A stretch of 64,000 nt of DNA from Dokdonella_A sp040005635. Lineage in GTDB: Bacteria > Pseudomonadota > Gammaproteobacteria > Xanthomonadales > Rhodanobacteraceae. A program made the translations under genes and the position numbers. Location of the stretch: assembly GCA_040005635.1 (NCBI GenBank), contig JBDTYM010000003.1, forward strand, positions 32,033-96,032. Direction: 5' to 3'. How positions within the stretch are numbered: the stretch's first letter is position 1; each line of letters opens with the position of its first letter. The notes under the pieces were generated by a model, which did no database searches, was not told the DNA's origin, and worked only from the letters and a program-made list of their open reading frames with translations. Positions 42,067 through 50,901 of the stretch are shown here, one piece after another.

Positions 42067-42699
42067 CTAGCCGTCGGTCAACAGCAGCGCATCCAGCGCC
42101 GTCGCCGAAGCGCGCTGCATCGGCTTCTCGTTGATGCGATCGAGCGGCGCCTGGCGCAGCAGATCGTAGGGCAGCAGGGTCACGTCGATAGCGGTGTCGT
42201 CGGCGCTGAACAGAATCACCGGGAAGTCGCGCGCGGTCTCGCGGTCGAGTCGAAGCCGGCGCGTCTGCTCTTCGAACGGGATAGCTCGTTCCTGCAGGTA
42301 AGCCTCGATGTCGCGGGGTTGATCCGAATACAGATGCAGGCACACGGCCGAATGCTCGTCTGCGCTGCCCTCGAGCACGGCACCGACCAGGCGCGGTTCG
42401 AAGCGCGCGAAGAAACGCATGGCCTCGCGCGCGACTTTGCGCAGTCGATGCAGTGTCTGCGTGTGATCCTCGCCCAGGAAAAGGCGCTGGTGTTCGCGCA
42501 GGGCGTCTTCGATCTCGCTGTTCTTCGGCAGGCTGACTTCGTCGAAGATGCCTAGGCGTTCGGCCGCCTTCAGCTTGGCCTGGCGAAAGTCACGCAAACC
42601 GCTTTCGGCCATCAGTCGCGCCGCTTCGACCGCAATGCGGCGGCGGGTTTCCTGCGCGCGGATTTGCGCGTGGCTGGCGTGGTCGTGCCGGCTCGGCAT
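42067..42699 (-). CDS. hypothetical protein, possible nucleotidyltransferase-like fold
   Basis: 210-aa soluble protein I cannot name. The N-terminal half is helical and basic (AQETRRRIAVEAARLMAESG). The centre, around residues 103-128, reads RLVGAVLEGSADEHSAVCLH, then LYSD, which has the outline of the nucleotidyltransferase hG(S)...D.h pattern, but the metal-binding aspartates are not clearly kept. FPVILFSADDTAIDVTLLPY near the C terminus could be the third strand. It is therefore either a degenerate nucleotidyltransferase or unrelated. Its ATG overlaps the PBP1A stop as TGATG, so it is translationally coupled to the cell-wall synthase. Confidence 0.7.
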   Translation of the reverse strand: MPSRHDHASHAQIRAQETRRRIAVEAARLMAESGLRDFRQAKLKAAERLGIFDEVSLPKNSEIEDALREHQRLFLGEDHTQTLHRLRKVAREAMRFFARFEPRLVGAVLEGSADEHSAVCLHLYSDQPRDIEAYLQERAIPFEEQTRRLRLDRETARDFPVILFSADDTAIDVTLLPYDLLRQAPLDRINEKPMQRASATALDALLLTDG

Positions 42700-45200
42700 C
42701 AGAAAACGTCGTAGGCCTTGGTCTGCTCGCCGTTCTCGTCTTCGTTCTGTGCCGGTTGCGAGGCCAGCCGCGTCGCATCCTCGGTCTTCATGACCTCGAG
42801 GATCGCACCGGGATCGCCCGCGGCGGCAAGCAAGCCACTAGCCGGATCGATGCGTACCTTGGTGATGCCGGAGGGCATGTCGAACGGCTGTTCAGGGACA
42901 TCCCGAGTCGCCACACGCATGAAGTCGATCCATATCGGCAACGCGGCCTTGGCGCCGAACTCGCCGTGGCCGAGCGAGCTGAAATCGTCGAAACCGACCC
43001 AGCAACTGGCAACCAGTTTGGCGTTGAAGCCGGTGAACCACGCATCGCGATGATCGTTGGTCGAGCCGGTCTTGCCGGCAAGATCGTTGCGCTTGAGAAC
43101 CATCGCCGCCGCGCCGGTGCCGCGCCGGACGACATCGCGCATCATCGAAGTGATCAGGTAGGCATTGCGCGGATCGATCGCGCGCGGTGCGAGGTGCGGC
43201 GTGCCGGCTGCCGGCGGTGTCGCAGTCGCTGTCGCAGCGGCACGAGCACTGCCGATCGGGTTGAGCGCGTTGGCGGGATTGCCCGGCGGCGCAATCGGCG
43301 GCGGTGCCGGCAACGCCCTGTCGGCCACCTGGCGTTGCGCGCAAGTCGCGCAGGCGACGGCCGGGTCGGCGCGATAGACGAGCTTGCCGTCACGATCTGC
43401 AATCTGGCTGACCATGTAGGGATCGATCAGGTAGCCGCCATTGGCGAACACGGCGTAACCGCGCGCCATCGAAAGTGGCGCCACCGACGCGGTGCCGAGC
43501 GCCATCGACAGGTTCTCCGGGATTTGGTCCAGCGGCAGGCCGAAGCGCGTCACGTATTCGCGCGCGTAGCGAACGCCAATCGCGTCGAGCAGACGCACCG
43601 ATACCAGGTTGATCGATTTGACCAGGGCCTCGCGCAGGCGCACCGGTCCCTGGAATGTGTCGTCGTCGTTCTTCGGCGTCCAGACGCCATCCGGCTTGGA
43701 CGGGTCCGGAAACGAGACCGGTGCGTCATTCAGAACGGAGGCCGGCGTGAACCCGTGTTCGAACGCGGCCGAGTACAGGAACGGCTTGAAGCCCGAGCCG
43801 GGTTGTCGTGCGCTCTGTGTGGCACGGTTGAACTTGCTGCGCAGGAAGCTGAAGCCGCCGACCAAGCTTTCGATCGCGCCGTCTTCGGGATTCAACGCGG
43901 CCAGCGCAGCTTCCGCGGCCGGAATCTGCACGAGCTTCCATTTCCCTTCGCCGTCGTGTGCGAGGCGAACGATGTCGCCGCGCTTGAGGACGTCGGCGAC
44001 GCTTTTCGGCGTGGCGCCGCGGCGGTCCTCGTCGATGCGCGGGCGTGCCCAGAGGACACTCGCCAGATCGAGCGGGACATCCTGGCCATCGTCGAGATGC
44101 ACCGTCGCGTGATCCTTGCCGGTCTCGGTAACGAGCCCCGGGACAAGCCCGGCGAGCGGGCGATAGTCCGCCAGCGCGCTATCCCATTCGCTGCGTCCGG
44201 CACCCGCAGCAAGATCCGCGTGCGCTTCCGCGCCGCGCCAGCCGTGACGCTGGTCGTAGCTCATCAAGGCGTCACGCAGCGCGCGACTGGCGGCTTCCTG
44301 GCGTATCGAATCCAGAGTCGTCTTGACCACATAGCCATCGGTCAGCGCGTTATTGCCGAGCCGCTCGATCGTCTCCAGGCGCACCAGCTCGGCAAAGTAG
44401 GGCGCATCGACTTCGACCGGCTGCTCGTGAGCCTGCGCGATGTCGGGCTCCTTGATGGCCGCATCGAAGTCGGCCTGGGTGATGAAACGGTTTTCCAGCA
44501 TGCGTCCGAGCACATAGGCGCGGCGTTCCAGCGCGCGCTGCGGGCGACTGAGCGGATTGCCCGTCGACGGGAACTTCGGAATCGAGGCCAGCATCGCGCA
44601 CTCGGGCAGATTGAGCTGGGCGAGCGTCTTGCCGTAGTAGAACTCGGCCGCTGCTGCGATACCGTAGGAGCGATGGCCGAAGAAGCTCTTGTTGAGATAG
44701 AGCTCGAAAATCTCGTCCTTGCTCAGCGCGTTCTCGATGCGGAATGCGAGGAATATCTCCGACAGTTTGCGCGTATAACTGACTTCCGAACTCAGGAAGA
44801 ACATGCGCGCGACCTGCTGGGTGATCGTGCTGCCGCCGGCGACGTGCTTGCTACCGGTGGTGATCGTCAGCCAGACTGCGCGCGCGATGCCGCCGAGATC
44901 GATCCCGCGATGGGAGTAGAAATCGGCGTCTTCGGCAGCCAGGAACGCGTGTTTGAGTTGATCGGGGACGTCCTGGATGCGCACGGGGGTGCGTTTGGTC
45001 TCGCCGAAGCTTGCAATCAGTTTGTCGTCTGCAGACAGAATTCTCAGGGGAACCTGCAGACGCACGTCCTTCAGGGTGTCCACCGACGGTAGTCGCGGCG
45101 AAATCAGCCAGTAGGCGGTGCCGATCGCGAGGCCGCCGAGGAGCACGCCAGCCAGCGCCAGGTACAACGCGTAGCGCAGCAGACGAAGAAGGATGGCCAT
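42699..45200 (-). CDS. mrcA: penicillin-binding protein 1A (class A bifunctional PBP)
   Basis: 833-aa inner-membrane peptidoglycan synthase. An N-terminal transmembrane helix lies at about residues 10-33. The glycosyltransferase domain has the catalytic Glu90 in AAEDADFYSHRGIDLGG and GGSTITQQVARMFFLS at 122-137. An OB-like insert follows (VHLDDGQDVPLDLASVLWAR). In the transpeptidase domain, Ser469 is in the SxxK motif (GSGFKP), SxN is in KSINLVSVR, and KTG lies at 710-712 (LAGKTGSTND). All motifs are intact. It is divergent from pilM, the arrangement seen with mrcA and pil/hof genes in many gammaproteobacteria. A TATACT -10 lies about 51 nt upstream. Confidence 0.95.
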   Translation of the reverse strand: MAILLRLLRYALYLALAGVLLGGLAIGTAYWLISPRLPSVDTLKDVRLQVPLRILSADDKLIASFGETKRTPVRIQDVPDQLKHAFLAAEDADFYSHRGIDLGGIARAVWLTITTGSKHVAGGSTITQQVARMFFLSSEVSYTRKLSEIFLAFRIENALSKDEIFELYLNKSFFGHRSYGIAAAAEFYYGKTLAQLNLPECAMLASIPKFPSTGNPLSRPQRALERRAYVLGRMLENRFITQADFDAAIKEPDIAQAHEQPVEVDAPYFAELVRLETIERLGNNALTDGYVVKTTLDSIRQEAASRALRDALMSYDQRHGWRGAEAHADLAAGAGRSEWDSALADYRPLAGLVPGLVTETGKDHATVHLDDGQDVPLDLASVLWARPRIDEDRRGATPKSVADVLKRGDIVRLAHDGEGKWKLVQIPAAEAALAALNPEDGAIESLVGGFSFLRSKFNRATQSARQPGSGFKPFLYSAAFEHGFTPASVLNDAPVSFPDPSKPDGVWTPKNDDDTFQGPVRLREALVKSINLVSVRLLDAIGVRYAREYVTRFGLPLDQIPENLSMALGTASVAPLSMARGYAVFANGGYLIDPYMVSQIADRDGKLVYRADPAVACATCAQRQVADRALPAPPPIAPPGNPANALNPIGSARAAATATATPPAAGTPHLAPRAIDPRNAYLITSMMRDVVRRGTGAAAMVLKRNDLAGKTGSTNDHRDAWFTGFNAKLVASCWVGFDDFSSLGHGEFGAKAALPIWIDFMRVATRDVPEQPFDMPSGITKVRIDPASGLLAAAGDPGAILEVMKTEDATRLASQPAQNEDENGEQTKAYDVF

Positions 45201-45250
45201 GCGGGGCGGGGACTTGTGATGCCAGTCAAGGTAAGCGCGGTGAGCGACGG

Positions 45251-45256
45251 AGTATA
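45251..45256 (-). promoter_or_regulatory. -10 element of the PBP1A gene
   Basis: Minus-strand TATACT, predicting a leader of about 44 nt for PBP1A. The -35 is not convincing. Confidence 0.4.
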
Positions 45257-45359
45257 GAGGCTACGGGTTGGGGATGGGATTTCGAAGGGGCGGGCAGTCG
45301 AAATTGCCCTGATTCTGCCAACGTCTACGCAGAATTTGGTCAGACCCCCTAGACCCCTG

Positions 45360-45389
45360 TTGAAAAAGCGTTAATGTTTAGTATCTAAT
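45360..45389 (+). promoter_or_regulatory. sigma-70 promoter of pilMNOPQ
   Basis: TTGAAA (45360-45365), 18-bp spacer, TCTAAT (45384-45389), about 50 nt before the pilM GTG. The surrounding AT-rich stretch stands out from the GC-rich window. Confidence 0.65.
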
Positions 45390-45438
45390 GTTCAGGCGCA
45401 TCTTTCGCTCGTAAGGGCGCGTGGGAAGGGGAAAAAGC

Positions 45439-46497
45439 GTGGGACTGTTCGCACCCAAGGCGCCGGCATTGATCGGTGTCGATATCAGCTCGACCGCTGT
45501 CAAACTCCTCCAGCTGGCACAGGTGGGCGGTCGCTATCGCGTCGAACACTACGCGGTCGAGCCGTTGCCGCCCAACGCGGTGGTCGAAAAGAACATCGTC
45601 GAGGTCGAGGCGGTGGGCGACGCGATCCGACGCGCCCTCAACCGTTCCGGGGCCAAAACCAAGTTCGCGGCCGCCGCCGTGGCCGGTTCGGCTGTGATCA
45701 CCAAGATCATCCCGATGCCGGCTGACCTGTCCGAGGAGGACATGGAGGCGCAGATCCAGGTCGAGGCGAACCAGTACATTCCTTACCCGATCGAGGAGGT
45801 CAGTCTCGACTTCGAGGTGTTGGGACCGATCAAAGACAACCCGGACATGGTCAACGTGCTGCTGGCGGCATCGCGCACGGAGAACGTGGATCTGCGCGTC
45901 GCAGCGCTGGATCTGGGGGGGCTCGGCACCCGGGTCATCGATGTCGAGGCGTTCGCGATGGAAAACGCGTTCCGCCTGATTTCCGATCAGCTTGCCGTGC
46001 CGAAGGATGCCGTCGTCGCTGTGGTCGACGTCGGCGCCACGATGACCACGCTGATCGTGCTGAAAAGCCAGCGCACGATCTATTCACGCGAACAGGTTTT
46101 CGGCGGCAAGCAGCTGACCGACGAGGTCATGCGCCGCTACGGCCTCAGCTACGAAGAGGCCGGCCTCGCCAAGCGCCAGGGTGGCCTTCCCGAATCCTAC
46201 GAGATCGAAGTGCTGGAGCCGTTCAAGGAAGCGATGGTTCAGCAGATCAGCCGCCTGCTGCAGTTTTTCTTCGCCGGCAGCGAATACAGCCGCGTCGATC
46301 AGGTCGTACTGGCCGGTGGCTGCGCCTCGATCGCCGGCGTCACGGACATGGTCGAGGAGCACCTGGGCGTGCCCTGCGTCGTCGCCAATCCATTGGCTGA
46401 CATGTCGCTGGCCGGCCGCGTGCAGGCACAGACGCTGGCGCAGGACGCCCCTGCGCTGATGATCGCTTGCGGACTGGCGATGAGGAGCCACGACTGA
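45439..46497 (+). CDS. pilM: type IV pilus inner membrane platform protein PilM
   Basis: 352-aa actin-like cytoplasmic ATP-binding protein that recruits PilN and forms the inner-membrane alignment complex. It starts with GLFAPKAPALIGVDISSTAV (the phosphate-1 loop) and has AVVDVGATMTTLIVLKSQRT (phosphate 2) and VVLAGGCASIAGVTDMVEEH (adenosine region), as in FtsA-like folds. GTG 45439 is chosen because GGGG lies 7 nt before it and PilM proteins begin (M/V)GLF; an earlier GTG at 45421 is inside the leader. It overlaps pilN by one base (TGATG). Confidence 0.96.
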   Translation: MGLFAPKAPALIGVDISSTAVKLLQLAQVGGRYRVEHYAVEPLPPNAVVEKNIVEVEAVGDAIRRALNRSGAKTKFAAAAVAGSAVITKIIPMPADLSEEDMEAQIQVEANQYIPYPIEEVSLDFEVLGPIKDNPDMVNVLLAASRTENVDLRVAALDLGGLGTRVIDVEAFAMENAFRLISDQLAVPKDAVVAVVDVGATMTTLIVLKSQRTIYSREQVFGGKQLTDEVMRRYGLSYEEAGLAKRQGGLPESYEIEVLEPFKEAMVQQISRLLQFFFAGSEYSRVDQVVLAGGCASIAGVTDMVEEHLGVPCVVANPLADMSLAGRVQAQTLAQDAPALMIACGLAMRSHD

Positions 46498-47267
46498 TGG
46501 CAAAGATCAATCTATTGCCGTGGCGGGCGGAGCGTCGCAAGCAGCGCGAGCGCGAGTTCTACATGATGCTGGCGATGACGGGCGTGGCTGCGCTCGCGGC
46601 GCTCATCGTTGCGATTCTCTGGATGGGGCAGCTGATCGAAAATCAAAACGGCCGCAATGCGTATCTGCAAGGCCAGATCAAGGCGCTCGACAAGCAGATC
46701 GAGGAGATCGCGGACCTCGACAAGACGCGCTCGCAGCTGTTGACGCGCAAGGAAATCATCGAGCAGCTGCAGTCGAACCGCTCGCAGATGGTGCATCTGT
46801 TCGACGAGATGGTGAAGACGATCCCCGACGGTGTGCGCCTGACTTCGATGAAGCAGGCGGGCGATACGCTGACGCTGGAAGGCGTCGCCGAGTCGAATGC
46901 GCGGGTCGCGACTTATATGCGCAACGTCGACGTGTCGCCGTGGATGGGGCGCACGGATCTGCGCAAGATCGAAAACAAGGCCGGCGGCAAGGACGCGGAC
47001 AAGAAGATGCCTTATGTGTTCTCGCTCGACGTCAAGTTGCGCAAGCCCGAGGACGCACAGCAAGGCGACGGCGCCAAGCCCGATGCGAAGGTCGCGGGCA
47101 ACCTGCCGGCCGGTGCTGCGGACGCGGGGGAGAAGAAGCCGGTCGCCGATTTGGGCGCGCAGCTCGATAACGCGGCGACCAAACTGATGAACAAGCCTGC
47201 ACCGGTCGACGAAAAGACGCCTGCAGCGAAACCGACAGCCGCTCCGACCACGGGGGAGAAGAAATGA
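46497..47267 (+). CDS. pilN: type IV pilus assembly protein PilN
   Basis: 256-aa bitopic inner-membrane protein. The cytoplasmic N terminus AKINLLPWRAERRKQR is the conserved PilM-binding motif. A transmembrane helix lies at about residues 24-45, then a coiled coil (about 48-95) and a ferredoxin-like periplasmic domain with LTSMKQAGDTLTLEGVAESN. A Pro/Ala/Lys-rich tail of about 75 residues extends the C terminus beyond the usual domain. Coupled on both sides: TGATG with pilM and ATGA with pilO. Confidence 0.95.
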   Translation: MAKINLLPWRAERRKQREREFYMMLAMTGVAALAALIVAILWMGQLIENQNGRNAYLQGQIKALDKQIEEIADLDKTRSQLLTRKEIIEQLQSNRSQMVHLFDEMVKTIPDGVRLTSMKQAGDTLTLEGVAESNARVATYMRNVDVSPWMGRTDLRKIENKAGGKDADKKMPYVFSLDVKLRKPEDAQQGDGAKPDAKVAGNLPAGAADAGEKKPVADLGAQLDNAATKLMNKPAPVDEKTPAAKPTAAPTTGEKK

Positions 47268-47983
47268 GCTTCCTCGACGATCTACGCAACCTCGATCGCA
47301 ACAACGTCGGCGGTTGGCCGAAGTCGGTCAAGGTCTTCTTTGCGACGATCATTGTCGTCGTGATCCTGTTTCTGGGCTGGTGGTTCTATATCCGTGACCA
47401 GCAGGACGAGCTCGACCGCGCGCGGCAGAAGGAAGTCGCCCTGAAGAAGGAGTTCGCCGACAAGCAGGCGAAGGCGGTCAATCTCGAACCGTATCGCAAG
47501 CAGCTCGAAGACATGAAGGAAATGCTGCAGACGATGCTGCGTCAATTGCCGAGCAAGACCGAAATGCCGGACCTGCTCAACGATATTTCCGACGCGGCGC
47601 TAGGCGCTGGCATCGAAACCCAGCTGTTCCAGCCGGGCGCCGAGACAATGAAGGATTTCTATGCGGAGAAGCCGATCCAGCTGAAGATGCTGGGCAGCTA
47701 TCATCAGTTCGGATCGTTCATCAGCAGCGTGGCCGCGTTGCCGCGCGTGGTCATTCTGACCATGCATGACGTTTCTCTGCGGCCGATCAAGCCTGTGGCA
47801 GCGGCGGTTGGCCAGGCGGCTCCTGCGGCCAACGGGCAACTGTCGCTCGAGGGGACGGTGAAGACCTATCGCTATCTCGACGATGCGGAAGCCGCGGCCG
47901 TGCAACAGGCAGCGAACGCGAGCAAGCCAGGTGCGAAACCTGCGCCGAAGCCCGCGCCGAAACCGGCTACGGAGGGGAAGTGA
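47264..47983 (+). CDS. pilO: type IV pilus assembly protein PilO
   Basis: 239-aa partner of PilN with the same bitopic plan: a short cytoplasmic N terminus (LDDLRNLDRNNVGGWPKSVK), a transmembrane helix at about 25-43, a coiled coil, then a ferredoxin-like domain containing LRQLPSKTEMPDLLNDISDA and LKMLGSYHQFGSFISSVAAL. The C terminus is Ala/Pro/Lys-rich (APKPAPKPAP). Its ATG overlaps the pilN stop; pilP starts 2 nt after its own stop. Confidence 0.95.
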   Translation: MSFLDDLRNLDRNNVGGWPKSVKVFFATIIVVVILFLGWWFYIRDQQDELDRARQKEVALKKEFADKQAKAVNLEPYRKQLEDMKEMLQTMLRQLPSKTEMPDLLNDISDAALGAGIETQLFQPGAETMKDFYAEKPIQLKMLGSYHQFGSFISSVAALPRVVILTMHDVSLRPIKPVAAAVGQAAPAANGQLSLEGTVKTYRYLDDAEAAAVQQAANASKPGAKPAPKPAPKPATEGK

Positions 47984-47984
47984 C

Positions 47985-48515
47985 ATGAACTCTGTCTTGC
48001 GCATTCCTCTCAAGTTGTTGCTGCCAACGATCGTGCTCTTGTCCATGAGCGGATGTACTCCCAGCGACGATCCGCACCAATGGGTCGCGCGCGAGAAGGC
48101 GAAGAAAGGTGCGCCTTTGAAGCCGCTGCCGGTGATCAAGACGTTCGAGACCTTCGTCTACAAGGACCAGGAGCGGCGCGATCCCTTCGATCTGAGCGCC
48201 GAAGAACAGGAAGAAACCTCCAATACCGGGCCGCATCCCGACCAGAACCGCGCGCGCGAGCCGCTCGAGTCGTTTCCGTTGGATGGACTCAGGATGTCCG
48301 GAACGATGGGATTGGCGAAAACCATGGAAGGGCTGGTGCGTGATCCGGACGGCGTCGTCCACCGCGTCCATGTCGGCAACTACCTTGGCCAGAACTTCGG
48401 CCACATCTCCGCCATCGGCGAGGACCGGATCGAGCTCGTCGAGCTCGTGCCGAACGGCGCCGGCGGCTGGATGGAAAGACCCGCAGCGATTTCCCTCGGC
48501 GACACCAAGAAATGA
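47985..48515 (+). CDS. pilP: type IV pilus lipoprotein PilP
   Basis: 176-aa inner-membrane lipoprotein linking PilN/PilO to the PilQ secretin. The lipobox is SMSGC with Cys24. The disordered linker and the beta-domain phrases RDPFDLSAEEQE and LDGLRMSGTMGLAKTMEGLV, then VHRVHVGNYLGQNFGHISAI, match PilP. ATG 47985 has GGAGGGG 7 nt upstream. The stop overlaps a possible pilQ ATG (48512). Confidence 0.95.
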   Translation: MNSVLRIPLKLLLPTIVLLSMSGCTPSDDPHQWVAREKAKKGAPLKPLPVIKTFETFVYKDQERRDPFDLSAEEQEETSNTGPHPDQNRAREPLESFPLDGLRMSGTMGLAKTMEGLVRDPDGVVHRVHVGNYLGQNFGHISAIGEDRIELVELVPNGAGGWMERPAAISLGDTKK

Positions 48516-48538
48516 CCGATCCATTGGGGACACCTCTC

Positions 48539-50809
48539 ATGACCACGACATCCGCTGCCACCTCCGCGCGCAGGTTCGCACTCCCGGCGGTGCGGCCGTG
48601 TTTCCTCTGGATCCTGACCTTGCTCGGCTTTGCCCTGGGTAGCGTCGCCGCCCACGCAGAGAACGTGCTGGAGGATCTCAGCTACACCGCCTTGCCCGGT
48701 GGCAAGGTTGAGGTGACGCTGAAGTTCACCAATCCGGTCACGGCACCGCAGATTTTCTCCACCGAGACGCCACCGAGCATCGCGCTGGACTTCTCCGATA
48801 CGCGCAACGCATTCGCCAAGCGCCGTGTCGACATCGGCGCCGGCGCCACCTCGGGCGTTTCCGCGATCGAAGCCGCCGGACGCACGCGCGTCGTCGTCGA
48901 CCTCTTTCGGGTCACCGGTTACGACACACGCATCAACGGCAACAGTCTCGTATTGAGCATCAACAATGGCATTGCCGGAGCGGCCAGCATCGTCGCTGCG
49001 GTCGGCAAGACCGATCCGACCAAGGCGGTCGTCACTAGCGGCGAACTCGAAGTCTCCAACGTCGATTTCCGCCGCGGCAAGAATGGCGAAGGCCGCGTCG
49101 TCGTCAGCTTCAGCGGTCCCGGCGCCTCGGTGAACCTCAAGCGCGAAGGCAATGCCATCTCGCTCGACCTGCTCAATGTGAAACTGCCGCCGGCACAGGC
49201 GCAACGGCTGGACGTGCTCGATTTCGCGACACCGGTACAGTCGATCGACACGCGTCCGCGCGGCGGCGGCGCGCATATGGAAATCGTCGCCAAGCCGCCG
49301 TTCGAACAGCTGGCCTATCAGACCGGCAACGAATACGTCATCGAGATCGCACAGAAGAAGGACGATCCGAAGCTGAAAGGCAAGAATGCCGAGCCGGAAT
49401 ATTCCGGCAGCCGTGTCACCTTCAACTTCCAGGACATTCCGGCGCGTTCGGTGCTGCAGCTGATCGCCGACGTCTCCGACATCAACATCGTCGTGGCCGA
49501 CAGCGTGCAGGGCAACGTGACCTTGCGCCTGATCAATGTGCCATGGGATCAGGCGCTCGACATCGTGCTGCAGGCGAAGGGTCTCGACAAGCGCCGCCGC
49601 GGCAACGTGATCTGGGTTGCGCCGCAGAAAGAGATCGCGGATCGCGAACAGGCGATCGCCGATGCGAGCCAGAAGAAAGAAGATACCGAGGCACTAGTCT
49701 CCGACTACATCCCGATCAGCTACGGCAAGGCGAAGGACATCGCTTCCTTGCTGACCAAGGAGACGCAGACGAATCAGGCCGGAGGCCAGCAACAGGGCCA
49801 GCAGAATCAGCAGCGCGGATTTCTCTCCACGCGAGGCAGCGTTTCTTACGACGATCGCACCAATACACTGCTGGTCAGTGATATCCCGGCGAAGATCCAG
49901 GAAATCCGCCAGCTGGTCGCCGTGCTGGACCGACCGGTACGACAGGTATTGATTGAATCCCGCATCGTCATCGCGAACGACAGCTTCGCGCGCAGCCTCG
50001 GCGTCAAGTTCGGTGTCAGCGGTGCCCATCAGGACAGCAACGGCAATGTCGTCACGACCACCGGCACGCTGACCGGCGTCGACCAGATGAACAACGTCGT
50101 GCTCAACAACCGTCTCGGTCTGGTAAATCCACGAGCGGGTGGTGCGACGGCGGCCAATCCGATCGGCTTGGGTCTCGCGGTTCCGAGCGGAAACAACCAG
50201 CTCAATGTCAATCTGCCTGCGACGAATCCGGCCGGCAGTTTCGGTCTTGCGATCCTGGGCGCCGACTACCTGCTTGATCTCGAGCTCTCCGCGGCGCAAA
50301 CCGAGGGCAAAGGCGAGGTCATCTCGAGTCCGCGCGTGATCACGGCAAATCAGAAAGAAGCCGACATCAAGCAAGGCCAGGAAGTCGGCTACCTGCAGTA
50401 CTCGTCCGGCGCTGGTGGTGGTGGCATCGCCACGGTTCCGACGGTCGCCTTCAAGGACGTCAACCTCGAACTCAAGGTGACCCCGACCATTACCGCGGAC
50501 GACCGCATCAACCTCGATCTCAATGTGAAGAAGGACGATGTTGCCGGGTTCGTCAACGTACCCGGTGGCGGACAGGTGCCGACGATCAACCGACGCGAAG
50601 TCGGCACGACGGTCCTGGTAGACAACGGACAGACCGTGGTCCTTGGCGGTGTCTACGAAGTCAACAAGTCCGACACCATCAACAAGGTGCCCGTACTCGG
50701 CGATCTGCCGGTATTGGGCAACCTGTTCAAGAACAGTTCCCGCAACGACACCAAGGCGGAGCTGCTGATTTTCGTGACGCCGCGCATCATCAGCGATGCG
50801 GTGCAGTAG
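48539..50809 (+). CDS. pilQ: type IV pilus secretin PilQ
   Basis: 756-aa outer-membrane secretin through which the pilus passes. The signal peptide ends near SVAAHA-EN. Two AMIN domains (about 30-125 and 155-250) bind peptidoglycan. The secretin N0/N1 part includes NFQDIPARSVLQLIADVSDI. The beta-barrel secretin domain runs to the end, with VISSPRVITANQKEADIKQG, then VGYLQ, and VPVLGDLPVLGNLFKNSSRN. The start could be ATG 48512 (ATGA overlap with pilP) or ATG 48539, chosen because GGGGA lies 8 nt before it; the difference is nine residues. It completes pilMNOPQ. Confidence 0.95.
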   Translation: MTTTSAATSARRFALPAVRPCFLWILTLLGFALGSVAAHAENVLEDLSYTALPGGKVEVTLKFTNPVTAPQIFSTETPPSIALDFSDTRNAFAKRRVDIGAGATSGVSAIEAAGRTRVVVDLFRVTGYDTRINGNSLVLSINNGIAGAASIVAAVGKTDPTKAVVTSGELEVSNVDFRRGKNGEGRVVVSFSGPGASVNLKREGNAISLDLLNVKLPPAQAQRLDVLDFATPVQSIDTRPRGGGAHMEIVAKPPFEQLAYQTGNEYVIEIAQKKDDPKLKGKNAEPEYSGSRVTFNFQDIPARSVLQLIADVSDINIVVADSVQGNVTLRLINVPWDQALDIVLQAKGLDKRRRGNVIWVAPQKEIADREQAIADASQKKEDTEALVSDYIPISYGKAKDIASLLTKETQTNQAGGQQQGQQNQQRGFLSTRGSVSYDDRTNTLLVSDIPAKIQEIRQLVAVLDRPVRQVLIESRIVIANDSFARSLGVKFGVSGAHQDSNGNVVTTTGTLTGVDQMNNVVLNNRLGLVNPRAGGATAANPIGLGLAVPSGNNQLNVNLPATNPAGSFGLAILGADYLLDLELSAAQTEGKGEVISSPRVITANQKEADIKQGQEVGYLQYSSGAGGGGIATVPTVAFKDVNLELKVTPTITADDRINLDLNVKKDDVAGFVNVPGGGQVPTINRREVGTTVLVDNGQTVVLGGVYEVNKSDTINKVPVLGDLPVLGNLFKNSSRNDTKAELLIFVTPRIISDAVQ

Positions 50810-50901
50810 ACGCGGTGCAATAGAAGCGCGATAGGGTGGGCGACAGCTCAGAAGTGTGCTGCGCAAAACGCAAGAATTGTAAAAAGCAGTCCTGGAGAAC
50901 C

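Noticed and set aside
42756..45092. 778-aa plus-strand open frame opposite PBP1A
   Set aside because: Antisense shadow; PBP1A has every catalytic motif in the minus-strand frame.
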